Assembly (NCBI GenBank): GCA_020091685.1
Contig: CM034591.1
Coordinates: 29,317,055-29,381,054, forward strand
DNA from: Lutjanus erythropterus
Taxonomy: Eukaryota > Chordata > Actinopteri > Lutjaniformes > Lutjanidae
Direction of reading: 5' to 3'
DNA: 64,000 bases
The notes beneath the pieces were generated by a model. The model ran no database searches. It had not been told where the DNA came from and saw only the letters and a list, made by a program, of their open reading frames with translations. Shown one piece after another: positions 12,669 through 25,760 of this stretch (positions are counted from its first letter, which is position 1; each line of letters starts with the position of its first letter). The translations under genes and the position numbers were made by a program.

Positions 12669-13294
12669 TGTCAGTGTATTACCTACAGTAGATACAGGTT
12701 GACATGTTCCCAGAGAAGCAGGAGGAGGATTGGTGAAGGAAGCTAAGCAATGTTATGCTGTGGTCAGCAACAAAACATAGCCACATTAAAAAGGCCCACC
12801 TAAAAACCTTTAATATAAGGTTAAGTGTACACTATATTTACATATTTTCAATGCTTTACTTTGCTGTCAGACAGCCTTCATTGACAGGAAACTGAACAAT
12901 GTTATCTCATCCACTAAACTCCACTGACAATATTGTTTCTTTTTTCCTTGCTCGTCTACAGATGCTTGAGTTGGGTAGTTTGTGTTATTTTGTTTCTTCA
13001 GCATTTTGAAGGGTTAGTTTGGTTTCACTGAAGTCACACAATAACACAAACTAACCCATCGAGGCAACAACGGACCAGCAACTCCAGTGTTCTATGAGAT
13101 GAAATTACTGACTTTGCCAATGGAGTCTGGTTGGTTTGGAGAGAGCAATATTTGGCTTATATAACTGACCCTGTCCACAGCAGTGAACTGCTTAGATTCC
13201 TACACCAGTAAAATCAAACTGGGGGAAAGCTGACCACCAGGTAATAAACTGACTATGGATAAGTAACTCATACAACCTAAAACCATCCCTTTAA
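12669..13294. mobile_element. TTAA-type MITE, copy 1 of a family in this window
   Basis: The left portion has CAGTGTATTACCTACAGTAG and the right end has the inverted counterpart (CTGACTATGG...CATCCCTTTAAG). The interior text (CTTTGCTGTCAGACAGCCTT) recurs in the elements at 56461 and 61021. The left end directly abuts the LINE fragment, so the outermost left terminus is lost or overlaps it. Confidence 0.6.
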
Positions 13295-13957
13295 GATGTC
13301 AGACTCTTTTGTATACAATTCAATTGTAATAGCACCTGTCACCATGGAAACCAAAACATCAAATCGTCTCTTTTAGGATTTACCACTATGAACCAGTACC
13401 TTATTTAGGTCAGCTCTTTCATGGCCATAGAAAAGGCCGTGTTATTGGTAGTAAAGTGTAGGATATTACTGATACCATCATTATTTATGTATATAACAAG
13501 AAATAACCTCAGCAGAAGAAAAGACTCTGCTTTGGCTAAAGCAGAAGTTAATATTATTTTACATGCACAAAATTTGCTCTGCTTATAATGAATCAGATAA
13601 TTGATCATCTTAAATCAAGACAAACACAGCTGTCACTGGTAATAATTTGCCTTCGCAATGGTTAGTAAAATTATTTTGTTATTTGTTACTGTATGGTCAC
13701 ACAGTGCTTCTATGGAAAGGAATTAACACCTGCTTGCTTCCACACAGGCCACATGCAAAGCCAACATTTCCAGCCACCTGGACTGAGGCTTGCATTGCAA
13801 GACTGCATTTAGCCCCAAACAGGTATTTTCATCAACAAATATAAAGTCAGAGTTGATTTCTAACACATGATTTCTTGTAGCACTGTGCAATCAGGTAAAA
13901 ATAACTTTTAAAGTTGTGGTAGATATAAAGAAAAACCATAACGCCCCTATTTCACCT
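13295..13957. other. Intergenic DNA 3' of the GPCR gene
   Basis: No exon or recognisable transposon was seen. Part of it may be 3' UTR of the minus-strand GPCR gene. Confidence 0.45.
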
Positions 13958-15030
13958 TTAGCTCAATGCTTTCTTGATACAGGGTAACTTCCCAGCCCTG
14001 TGTAGGTAAAATAAGGGCTGGATTTGCCCACAGAGTATCCCCAGGCTTCCAACAACATCAGTGACTGTACATGAAATATAAATGTGCCTGCCCAAACAAT
14101 GCATTATCAATGCTGGTACATAATTGATTAAAAAACCTAGCAGGTGAACCAAAATTATGTTGAAGGCTTTTCTCTTCATGTTGTTGCCTCTCTTCTGCTC
14201 CCCATCCCTATGTCCTGGACTGGGCCGCTTCAGAGAACACAGAACTGAGAAGGAGCAGTACAAAAGTATGCACAAAGTGGGAACAAACCAGGCCAATCCA
14301 GTGTTTTCAGACCCTTGCACTGTTAACATAAGCAAAACAATCAAAAAGGCAACACACCAGGTCAGAGCACACTGTGCCACCTTGTACTTCAGGGGCTTGA
14401 ACCTGGGAAACAGACACACAGCACAGTGTTGTTCAGTAAACGTTACTTATTGTTATTTAAATGTGGCTTTAAATGTAGAAAATCAGTTTAAGGCATTTAC
14501 CTGATGAAGATTAAAGGGTGGACCACTGCGATGTAACGTTCCACACAGACAGAGCTCTGAAATACGGGCCGGCCGACCCACAACAGATACCACTGTTGTA
14601 TCAACAGGATGAGAAGACCACCACCGACATCATCAGAGCTGTACATAGAGTACAGCTGTGCTGGCAGTCCCAAACAGTAGACTAACTCACATACAGCCAG
14701 GCTTAGGAGATGGATGTCTGAAGCCAGCTGCTCTCTGTTTCCATGACAAATGAGCCAAACCACCCATGTGTTTGCTGGGAGGCCCAGCACAAAGTTACAA
14801 AGCATTAAGATGGATATCAGAGAAAGAGCAGCATCGCTGTCATCTTGCTGGAGGAACATACATTTTGCTGAAATGTGGAAAAGAGAATCGTTCAGTTGAC
14901 CTGTGGACATTTTCTCTGTGGTTCTTGTGGTTGCACAACCTCCAGCGTCAACAATGGTCACAGATTTTGTAAGCAGCTCGAAGAAATTCTCCTCGTGAAT
15001 CTTTGAGTGAATCAGCTGTCTTGTCAACAT
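13958..15030 (-). CDS. Orphan rhodopsin-class G protein-coupled receptor, two exons
   Basis: Exon 1 is 15030-14501 and exon 2 is 14402-13958. They join in phase to 324 aa, split just after the ERY box (CVERYIAVVHPLIFIR then FKPLKYK). Seven hydrophobic segments are visible: TM1 with GLPAN, TM2 with LSLAVCEL, TM3 ending in ERY, TM4/TM5 separated by a very short loop, TM6 with NYVP, and TM7 with QPLFY. Odd features: Leu stands where the conserved TM3 disulfide Cys (3.25) should be, the short second outer loop has no Cys, Glu replaces Asp at 2.50, and the NPxxY box reads QPLFY. An in-frame ATG at 14910 (MSTGQLND, with an N-glycosylation site NDS) is a plausible alternative start. It resembles fish-specific P2Y-like orphan receptors, but the ligand and exact family are unknown. 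Confidence 0.7.
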
Positions 15031-16788
15031 GCGTTCTCAAAATCTTTCCGTGTCAGTGCTGTCTGTACTGCTCACCTCACCTCACATTTAACCAGCGCAG
15101 CTTCCCCTTATGGCTGAAGACTTGTGACACAAACTGTCCTCATAGCGAAAACAAATTGTTAGCATGCAAAATAGCTTGATTTGACTAATGACTGTTCTCA
15201 GTGGAAAAGTTGTCTAAAATTTGCAAAAAGCAGGAATATTCAAAATGTGTTTTTTTTAAATTCTGCAGCCATTCATGACTCATGTCATTTTCATAACATA
15301 TATATTTTCCAAATAAAGGCACAACTTATTTCCAACAAATAAATTAATGATAATTATGCTGCTCCCCCTCCAAATCTATTTTTTAAAAAGTCACAACTTT
15401 AAAAAAAAAATAAAATAGATATAATATATAACTCAAAATAGATAACTCAAGAATTCATACACTAGTTATGTCAGAATTTCTCACAAATGTCTGATAGGAT
15501 ACATGCAACTAGTTATATGTAATTAAATTACAAAATAAATGTAATTCTAATCTGTTACAGTTACTGAGAATAATATGTAATCAAGTTACAGTTACTAATA
15601 AAAAAAGTTGAAGATCTGCACTCTACTAAGAACACTCATGTTGTTATGCCTTTTATTGGAGTTGGGAGTTTAAAGTAGATCAGTGACAAGAAATGGACAA
15701 CCTCTCCCTAAAATATTGGAAAGATGTTTCTGTAAAGTTGTGTGAAAGAGACACAAGATGTTGTTCTATTAGCAGAGTTGGCTTTATTTCAGAGGCCGTA
15801 CAAAGCAAAGCACACCAAGACAAACCATCAAAACACTGCTCATCACGTGCACATCATGCTCAAACACTCAAATGTTAAAAAAAAAAAAATCTGGACTAAG
15901 ATCAACAACATAAATTTGTGGATGAATCCATTCCAGCCATAGGAAAAAAAAACCTCAAACCTTTCACACACTTCTTAATTAAACAGCTGAGAGGATCCGT
16001 TCAGTTTCATACAGTACCTCATGCCGTTTTGTGCACAAACAACTTTATGCATTTTCTGACAAGGCTCAAAAGCAAACGTTTGAATAAGTGAATTGTTGCA
16101 ACTTCATCTACAACGTACAAAGATTGAAAGATAATTGAGTGATGGTCTAAATATCAATCGGTCAAAAACAGAGCAATCAGGAGCTTTGGTAACAGGCCAG
16201 GCCAGGAAAGGCAAGCATGTACGTGCACAAGCACAGCAGGTTTCTATTCTCATTTGACAGCTTTACTCCACTGAACCAGAACAACAAACGTAGAGCTACC
16301 ATGTTAGTGCTACTTGCTGAGTAATGTCCTTGTGCATTTATAACTACTGTACAAATGACAGTATTTTCAGGTCGGTTTTTTTTCGTCAACACATTTATCG
16401 AATTATAACTGTAGGTACAAATACGATTTTTTCTTTCAGTATCTGTATTGAAAGACATGAATCAAACCAAATCCTGTTCAGAATTCTTCTTTCATTAGCA
16501 ATTATCATGTCAGCGGCGGGCCATTTTATTACTGTCCCGCAGTTGTGCTATTTGTCTTACTAGCAGAGGGTTAATATCACATTCAAGCCAAAGGGAGACC
16601 GGCAGGTTTCTGACCAAATGAGAAGGATAAATGCAAACCATCAAAATTTTCATTAGAACTTAATCTGAGCAGTCTCCACCTCTAGTCGAGGCTCTCATGA
16701 TGAGATGGCGCTCTTCTAAAGTTAGACACTTCCCAGTTGTTATTGTGCATATTAGTAAGTGCTGAGAAAAACCTGGCGTAATGAAACT
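15031..16788. other. Region between GPCR start and sccpdh stop (includes sccpdh 3' UTR)
   Basis: The right part is presumably the minus-strand sccpdh 3' UTR. A minus-strand AATAAA lies at 16525-16530, with others near 15780 and 15648. The rest is AT-rich with no exon recognised. Confidence 0.5.
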
Positions 16789-17126
16789 TTAGATGACAGA
16801 GAACTGGATGCCGTGTTTGTTGAGGCGGTCAATCAGTGTGGTTTTAACAAAGGCAGCTCCTGGAGTGTATACTCCTCCCCTGGGACAAAAATAAGAATTT
16901 AATTAAAAACAAAACTGATTTTACAACCAACTCTCAGGATCAAGCGACATCCATGGAATTAATGAATTTTAAATCACTATGCCTATACTAGTTTCCTTCT
17001 GGCTTGTGCATTTATTGACATAAAACCTGAAAATATGCTCACTCTCACTTCCTAAAAGAATATCAAATTGCTTTATTGTTTACCAATCACCCAGTTCCTT
17101 TGAGACTAAGGGTTAATGCCCATTTC

Positions 17127-17166
<40 letters not shown>

Positions 17167-20100
17167 GAAGACCTGTGGGCTGGAACCTGAAAATCTGGGT
17201 GTAAAATCATCTCTATGTCAGGTAGGAGATTTGGGGTGTGATAACTCACTTCTTGGGCAAAGCCGTGGGCTCGTTGAGGACTGTTAGAGCAGCCTGTACC
17301 ATGGCAATGGGCGTGGCCACATATCCACACTCTGAATAATAACAGAGACAAGTAAATAACCATTAGACACATCAAGAAAAGTGTGGAACAGGCCTGACTG
17401 ACCTTGTCAAACAAGCAACAGTTGATAACAAGAGTCATATTTAAATACAATCTGCAGTATCACCACTTTCTCTTAGTCTAATGTGTCTTCCCAGGACATA
17501 CATAGAGGCTAAAGCCAATACTTCAGGAGGGTATCTGTAGGTTTCCACACAGTGGAATGCATTTAGGCTCCTACAGTATCTTTATTTTCACTCATCAAGG
17601 ACAAAAGCTTGTATTGTTAACTGGAATTTTAAACTTCCATTTACCTGGTCCCTGAACCAGTGTGCGGATCTTGCTGTTAGGTTTTCCCTGGGAGGGGTCC
17701 TGTCCCTCTGTGTAGCCCTCCCCATGGAGGGCAAACTGGAAAGATGAAGCCTCCATCTAAAACACACATGGACACACCCATATCACATATCAGATGGATT
17801 TTCTTATTTTCTTTTCTTATTTATGAAAAAACCCTGATATATTTTCTGTTCTGGCAGCACCTTACCTGCTTTCTGCTTGGTCCAGCCTTAGTGAAGAGTC
17901 CGAAGGAGAAGAACTCTGGGTACTGAGAAAGTGGGCACAAACAACAGACAGACATAAGCACCAGAACATTTCCCAGCACGCAGCATGTATTACTCTGACT
18001 TCTTTGATTCATTAATAGATAGAATATTGAGTCAGTTGTGACATTTAATTTGTGTGATGTTGTGTATTTATGCATGCTGTGTTTGTTTACCTTGGTGAGC
18101 AGGTTGCGTCCAAAACTGAACTTGACTAAGAACCAGAACATCATGCCGGCAAACATCAGCTTGATAATGTTCCCGATACCTCCTATTCCCGCATATGCGC
18201 CATACTGAACCTGAAATTAGCAATAGCAGAATATTTAATGCTCCATAAACATGGCAAAGCCTGTGATATATGTACGGTGTTCATGTTTGAACCATCTTAA
18301 CTGGAAAACAAGACTGATGACAAATTGTTCTGCACACTGTGATAAATTTTAGGCCCAATTCCAGTCCACCACTTTAAGTGTCATTCCAAACCAATTAGTC
18401 TTTGTACAATATCCTTTCTGACAAATGTTCCTGTTTCTGTTGAGAAAGGTGAGGGCATCCCAAAGCTTCCCTGTGTTTTTATACTGTCCCCTTTAAATAA
18501 GAGGCCACTCACAGCTCCAAGTGTGACTCCACACAGAGTTATACTCTGTCATGGAGTCAGAGGTGTAAAGGCTGGGATGGAATTGGGCCTTAAAGTCACA
18601 TGTAAATTACTTTCAACAGTCAAAATAATGAGAAGGATGGGTGAGGATGATTTTCTTGACTACAAGTAACACCATCAGATGTTTATAAAAATAATTTAAA
18701 AAACAAAAAAGGGAGGACAGATACCCTATGTAATCAAAATGTCATGTCCAATAGAAATAACAGAACACTTTGGAACAAAATAGCAGTGTGTAGCATTTTA
18801 AATAGTTTATAAAAATGCTAGTCATAAATCACAGTTTTCCCAAAAATATGCTTGTGACTTTGGAAAACCCTGAGTTAAGCAGCCAAGTTCAAAATCAGCT
18901 TTGCCCAAAACCTAAAAGCATAACTGATCACATCTGTGATACCTAAACTGAAAGTAGACTCACTTGGGTTTCCATAATGGTTCTCTACACCAACACTCTG
19001 CTAACAATTCATTTTACTAGTGTAAGGTAAAGGTAAATAAACACAGGATGTGAAGACTGACTGGTGTGGCCTGATATTCCTCTGCCAGGAAGCGTTGAGA
19101 TCTCTTCACAACAGAGGGATCAGAACCCATGAAGGGCACTGTATACTGCTGGATCTCATTACTGAAGAACAATGTTCCCCTACAAATGGACACAAACACA
19201 GAAACACATGCTGAGAAAATACAACATTTTCAAGAACATGAAAGTTACGGGCTTTTGAGTACAAAATGTCACCTTTGGTTTTCACTGGAAGATTTGAAAA
19301 AAATCTGAACCTAACATTTGAGAATAAAATATTCTGAATATTCTGAAAAAAGTTTAACAAACTGCCTGGCCTTGTTCAGATGGCCGGCTCAAATCCCTTT
19401 TTGCCATATCCAAATTGTATCCAGCCTGATTTTAGCAACTCTGAACAGCAAAAAAACCCCATGAAATTTGATTTTTGCAAATCAGATCTAAGCTATATTT
19501 GGAAGTGGTTTAAAATATGATTCCAATCGGATTTCTACCGATGCATCTCAGGCCGGATGCTCTGGCTGCTAAAATCTGCTTTTTGCATTATTCAAACACA
19601 CCAATTTCAAATCCAGATTGACAGAAGTGCATCAGAACAGCATTGTTGAATCCGTGCTGCTAGTAGAAAAGTCTGGAGGACAACAGTCAGTTTTATTAGA
19701 GACCAACACGGAAATAAATTGTCTACTGATACTTTTAGATGAACAGGCTCTCTCTCAGGCTCTTTTCACATGGGAAAGTTGCATCACCAGCTTTATGTAT
19801 TTACTGACTCCTAAGTTGTTTCCACAGCAACACATGCAGATGATGTCTGGACACAAATCTGCCTGCCTGCCTGCCTGCAGTCTGAATAAGGCTCACGCGC
19901 TTTTGAGGAAAAGTAAAGAATTACATTTATTTTAAAAAAGTTTAAAAGGCTAAAAAAAGGCATTACTACTCTGCATACCTGCGTTTAAGCTTAGAGCCAA
20001 CAGTAGGAAGAGGCTTGTGATTAAACTTCCTCCTGAGACTCTGGAGCTTCTGGCTGTCGGCAAAACCGTAGACAGCTGACTGCCACGTGCCATCATGGAT

Positions 20101-23100
20101 ACATCCACCCTGATAGAAGAGGACAGAGAGACACACACATACAAAGGGAAAAAATATTTAGGAAAAGGGGACAGAGAGCATGAATTGAATAAAGGAGAAC
20201 ATTAATAATAATAAAAAAAACAAGACAAATTACAGATATGCAGAATTATTTATAATAAATGACTGCACAGATATGCAGAGGATGAAGATAGAGGGTGATC
20301 AAGGACCAACAACAAGCAGGTCCACTGCATGGATTTTATGGGTAATATAGTTACTTACATCTGATCCTGCGCTGACAGTCAGGAAGCTCTCCACTGCAGT
20401 CAGTGTCCCTGTGGATGAACACACACCATGTTTAGCAGAGGCCAATATGACTCATTGTTAATGCATCTCTGTGTTTCTGGCTGTGTCTATGTGAGCATAT
20501 CAACATGTGCATACCCTTGAACTGGTCCCGAGTGTAGAGGACTCCCATGTCCGCAGGTATGGAGTCAAATCCACAGCTCCCTATGATGTACACACCTTTG
20601 TCAGCTGCCTGGCTGCTATAGTTCAACTGCATGCCCTCTAGAAACTGCAAACACCGACAGAAACACACACACTTAAATGTGTACAAGCACAAAGAAAAAC
20701 ACATACATAAATGTTTTTTTTTTGTCTGCCTATTAAACAATAAATGACCATTCTGTAATACATTAAATTCAACTGATTTGTGTAACAAGAGAGCCTTTAG
20801 GATCCAAAATGCATGTAAATCTGTATTCATTCATTCATTTTCTGTAACTGCTTATTCCCGAAGGGTCATGGGGGACTGGAGCCTATCCCAGCTGACATTG
20901 GGCGAGAGACGGGGTACACTCTGGACAAGTCGCCAGTTCATCACTGGGCTGCATGTAAATCTCAAATGGAAAAACTGCTGTCAAGCAACCAAATGAGAGA
21001 TAATTTTGTGTAATAGACTACAGCATGACGGTCAGCATGTCTCCAATTTAATCCAAGCACAAACAACAGCTACACGGAATTAGATTAGAGTTAGGAGATC
21101 TGCAGGACAACATCCATCCACTCACAACATGCCAGTACAGAAAGAAGATTTAAAGTCCTACCTAATAATTTGACTGAAGTCAGAAATATTATGCAAAATG
21201 AATATTGTAAAGAGGTAAATAACTTAAATGTGCTTAAGTTTGCAAGGACAAGTGTGAAGGATTCTGTGACATCTAATGGTAAGTTTGCAGAGTGCAAAGA
21301 CCTTGACTCACTCTGCCCTTCCAAGCATGTAGGAGTGTTACGACCCCCAGGTTTGGGCTCGGGGATGAGGGGTGTAACAATATATAAATGTAACCAGGTG
21401 AAAAAGGAAAAAGGGAAAACTGAGACAAGGTGCAGTACTTGGGTACTGGAGAGCTCAGCAACACATACACAGCTACGGTGGCTGCCAAACTCACAAAAAC
21501 CATGAAAGGCCCTATCTAGACCCTTTAATGTTCTTACTTACTGATTTACTGCACTGATTAATGTTGAAGGAGTGACCTGCAGTGTGCACACAGTATAGTA
21601 TAGAAATGCAGCAACATAGGCACACATACCTGAGGCTCTCCACTGATGTCAATATGGTGGGCTCCGTTCTCAACACAGGCTTTGACCACTGGTTCGCCAT
21701 AGAACCTGTACTAAAGACACACACAACACAAGGATTAATGAATGCACTGCTTCATTTTTTTCTCCTTTCTCTCCTAATTTGGAGATCAACAACAGTCCTC
21801 TTCACTGTTTTACCTGCAAGTATCTATGGTAAGGCGGAGGAATAAATCAATAAATAACAGTATCATTATATGAGTCTAGTATGTATAGCATTTTAAAGTC
21901 AATGCTTGCTTTGGCAGTATGTACAGTGTTACTCATACCAGTAAAGCAATTTGATATGGAACCTGACTAGAGGTCATCTCAGATTTTGAATATTGTTATA
22001 TTGTGATATGGTTAAGTGTTGCATTTTCCTGGTTGTAAAGGCTGCATTACAGTAAAGTCATGTAATTTTCTGAACTTGCCAGGTTGTTCTATTAATAGCA
22101 TTTGCCCAGTGAGTCATTATGTCCACATTACTGATGATTATTTATCAAAAATCCCATTGTGTTAATATTTCAACCACTCAATCTGCTCAGGCCCCCCCAA
22201 TATTGCTATACCAGCAACAAGACATGATCCTTCAGTGTCTCTCCAACACAGAAACACTGCAGAGGTGTTTGATGATGCACACTGCAGCTGCACAATCCAG
22301 CTCTGAGAAAATCCTGTTAAACGTGTTCATTGTGCTGTGACATGTTCAATACATACATGTTTTTACATGTAAGTCGTATGATTCTTAACAGTCGGCTTTG
22401 TGGTCTTTGAAAGATTTGGCATTTGGTTGATTTTCAGTACACTCGAGTTATATTACACAGACCAACTTACAATCTTTGTTCCTGATCCTTAGAATATTGT
22501 GTCAGATGTGTAGTTTACAGAATACTTTGTGGTCCTTCTCACCTCTCAACATTCTCAACATTTATGCTCATACAGGCCCATCTCTTTTTGGCTTCAACTA
22601 TGTGCCTCAGTTTCAACCAACCTGACAAACTGCTGCTGTGTACAACAGTAGTAGTGACAGCAGAGGAAGAATTTGGTTTGAAACAAAAACGTGGATGACA
22701 CACAGGACGCAAAGCAGTGCTGGAAACCTACTTTCCATTCTGACTTTAATACAATACGAGTTATTGTGTGCTGTAAGTCAGTAGCCTTCATTGTGTAAAT
22801 GAAGGCTGCTCTGTGTGTGTGAGAGAGAGAGAAAGCAAGAGATAGAGAAAGAAGAGATTGCCTAGATTGGACTAAAGTGAGCTACACTGATGCTAAAGGG
22901 AGATGCCAACTGCCAATGTTGTGAAATGGTGTGAGGAAAAATTAGTTTGTGCCATGTGACAGGGTCACTTCTGTGTGTTATAGAGAAATAAACGGATGTG
23001 CACATATTTCTGTGGAATCGTGTACTTACAGGCCCCACACAGTTGAGAACAATCACAGCCTGTTTGCACATGGCTGCCAGGGAGTCTGGTTCTCCTACAT

Positions 23101-25282
23101 CTGCCACGATGATGTCCACTTCTGACCTCAGCTCAGGTTTACCTGTGAACATGCACACACACACTTTATAAGTTAAGGAGCTGTAAGAACATTTCGATCC
23201 AAATGCTAGCTATACAGCTGTCAGACATCAACCTTCATAGTTCACATAACTGAAAATATTCATGATTCCCCGGTGTAAAGAACAGTCTTCAAACAAACTG
23301 TAACTGAATTGAAAAGTCAAAGAACTGTGGACAACCGACAAAACAGATCTACACCTTTGCACTTGATGGCATTGTTACTTCTATGAGTTGTATTGCTTTA
23401 TACTTTTTTAATGTATGTAATTCCCCCTGTTGCATAAATGCAATAAAATATTAGAAAAGCAAATATATTAGTCCTGAATACCAATGTGAAAATAACTACA
23501 CTGATAGGCTATAAGAACACAGGTACTGTACAGGATATATTGGGTAAAATGTGAAATGCACTTTAAATGCTCGACAAAACCTGTAAAACTATAAGCCGTT
23601 TTTAAATGTGCTACTGTAACTGTTTTGGGCTTGTTTTAGAAAAGACACATTTCTGTTTCAACAGACAAACTGCAGTTGTTAGTGTTTAGCTGTGTGTGTG
23701 TGCTGTCATGGATGGGGACAGCACAGCGAACAGCTATGTTCCATCAGCTGTTGTACACTCCCCGAAGAGACAGCCGAAGAGGCGGGGACAACAAAATAAC
23801 TATCTAATCCTCTGGAAACTCACATCACTGTCAGGACAGCAGAATATCCCCCTGGTCTTGATCTGGTGATAGACTTAATTTTCCATGTTTAGAGTGTTGC
23901 ATGGATACAAATCGTCAACCTGGAAAACTACTGGCATGCTAAATATAGCAAGAAATATTTGTTACATATACCACATGTTAATTACATTCAGGTGAATTAT
24001 ATTTCTATTTCTGCTGGGGCTTAAATGATAAGTCAATTAATTGATTAGTCAATCAACCCAAAAGCTGTTTATCAGGCAAAAGGCAAAAGGTTTGCTGGAC
24101 ACAGCTTCTCAAGTTTGTACCTTGAAGAACGTCTCTGACAGAAAGCTTACTAATAAAAATGATTTTTGTCATAGATTTAAGTGTACAGATGCTTTTTTTT
24201 AAAATTCAGCTGGTACGGCTTCTCAAAAAGGAAGAATATGCTGCTTTTCTCTGTCATTGAAAACTGAAGATCTTGTTCTGCATATTCTGTTGTTGATCTG
24301 TTGGTCAGAGAAAACAATACATGAAGACCTCACCTTGACTCCTAAGTAACTGTGAAGTACATTTTTGTGCAATCAAATAGATAAATTAATAAAAATTAAC
24401 CAAATGATTATAATTAATTAATTCTAATTGAGAAGCAGCCCTAATTTCTGTCTTTTAACTAATCAATTCCAGTTATTACTGTTGAAATAAAGGTCAAAAA
24501 ATCAAAATCAAAAACTCAAAAAATATATTTATTACAGATTATACTAATTGATTATTAACAGTATCAAGTAGAAATCAACCATTTGGTGCTTTCAATTTCA
24601 TCAAGCCAAGTTACGTGCTACAGCATACCCTCTATAAATATTTTATAATTTAATAATTTTTGCCAGCTGACTAACTAAGCAAATGTAGACGTATTAAGTC
24701 TGTGTGGATACAAAGTTTTCCAATTGATTGGTTGAATAATTATTAATTAGTTTCATGGGGCAGTATCATTACTTGCGGCTCTTAAGAACAGTTATTATTT
24801 AAAATAGTTCACTTATTAAACTGTTAACTATTAACTAAACTAATCACAATCAGCGAGGTCAACTTGGCTAGATGAGTCATCCTGAGGGGGAGTTAAGTAA
24901 TTTCCTTTTGCATAAGAAATACAAAGTATTCTTGGAGAATTAGATTAAAAACGCAGCTCTCCAACTACAATGTCCTTACATTGTAAGGCATTAACGTTAC
25001 TTCAGTTGAATATCCCTGTTGCAGAGCCGTCAGTTCTAGAAACATTCTGCTCTTAACACTAATGGGATTATTCAGATACATACTGAGGACTCCGGCGGCC
25101 TGCTCCAGAACTTTTTCCAGCTTCTGCTTGCTCCTGCCTGCCACGGCCCACTTCAGGCTCCCTTTCGGTCCCTCGGACACAGTCCGGGCGACCTCCTCCA
25201 CCACAAACTGTCCCGTGAACCCAGAGGCTCCGAAGATAACCAGGTGGTACGGCCTGCTGGAGGTTGTTTCAACACGGGCCAT
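16789..25282 (-). CDS. sccpdh: Saccharopine dehydrogenase-like oxidoreductase
   Basis: Twelve exons on the minus strand, in gene order: 25282-25084, 23142-23030, 21710-21630, 20644-20515, 20408-20359, 20109-19979, 19179-19062, 18210-18091, 17922-17866, 17756-17645, 17331-17250, 16879-16789. They give 427 aa, against about 429 in human. The N-terminal Rossmann nucleotide-binding motif is GASGFTGQFV. Further family signs are NCVGPYRFYGEPVVKAC, DISGEPQ, KGVYIIGSCGFDSIPAD, IHDGTWQSA and the C-terminus LIDRLNKHGIQFSVI. A hydrophobic segment (LMFAGMMFWFLVKFSFG, exon 8) is the likely membrane or lipid-droplet anchor. Despite the name, SCCPDH is not the lysine-degrading enzyme and its substrate is not established. 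ATG 25282 is the first in frame; upstream codons in the frame are non-ATG. The gene is head-to-head with tfb2m. Confidence 0.93.
17127..17167. repeat. (CTA)n microsatellite in sccpdh intron
   Basis: About 13 perfect CTA/TAC units lie in the last intron of sccpdh, roughly 85 bp past the donor of exon 11. Confidence 0.95.
20824..20955 (+). repeat. Fish interspersed repeat (LINE/SINE tail type)
   Basis: The text from TTCATTCATTTTCTGTAACTG through GGAGCCTATCCCAGCTGACA to CAGTTCATCACTGGGC is a very common teleost dispersed repeat that I recognise from many fish genomes. It lies in the sccpdh intron just upstream (in gene sense) of exon 4. Family assignment is from memory. Confidence 0.65.
23143..25083. 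other. Large first intron of sccpdh
   Basis: Apart from the MITE at 24015-24443, no exon, RNA gene or other clear element was seen in this AT-rich intron. Confidence 0.5.
24015..24443. mobile_element. hAT-type MITE in sccpdh intron 1
   Basis: The left end (TGGGGCTTAAATGATAAGTC..ATTGATTAG) and the reverse complement of the right end (TAGGGCTGCTTCTCAATTAG) look like diverged terminal repeats. They are of the TAGGGCTGCAAC class common in vertebrate hAT MITEs. The ends are eroded and the interior is non-coding. Confidence 0.45.
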
Positions 25283-25760
25283 AGTGACAGCAATCAGACT
25301 GAAGGAGCTCACCAGCACACCTACACTTCTCTGACAGACTGACAGTGGAGAGTAGCACTGCGTGCAGTTTTGACAGCGTTTCTTTATCTACTTCCGTAGC
25401 AACTTTATGCTAATATACTGACATATTAAGTCTTTATCTACTTTAGCTTCAGGTACTTCAGCTAATTTAACAATTGCATGCAAATGTGTTGCGTTAAGTA
25501 TGTATTTTTTAACATTTTATATATTTTAGTAATGCGTGACTGATGCCAAATTTCATTTTTCAGCATTCGCCTGTTAGCATGAAAACCTACGGCCGTGTGT
25601 AGAAGGGAAACCGAGACCCGCAAAGGATCTCGCGAGAATGATCATTTCAACCCATACGTGGTCTTTCTGTAACATTAACTAAGTGTTTATTTCCCTTAAA
25701 TCCATCCAGATTTTGAAGCACAGTGTTGTCACATTATAAAACATAATTAATTTGTACAAC
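25283..25760. promoter_or_regulatory. Bidirectional sccpdh / tfb2m promoter
   Basis: It separates the sccpdh ATG from the likely tfb2m start site. The palindrome TCTCGCGAGA (25628-25637) is a known element of TATA-less housekeeping promoters. A TATA-like ATTATAAAA lies at 25733-25741. Just downstream, inside the presumed tfb2m exon 1, are a second CGCGAGAG box (25791-25798) and two GATTGG inverted CCAAT boxes (25847 and 25857). The part from about 25600 to 25810 closely resembles the cnst promoter at 33985-34190. No transcript evidence is available, so start sites are inferred. Confidence 0.65.
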
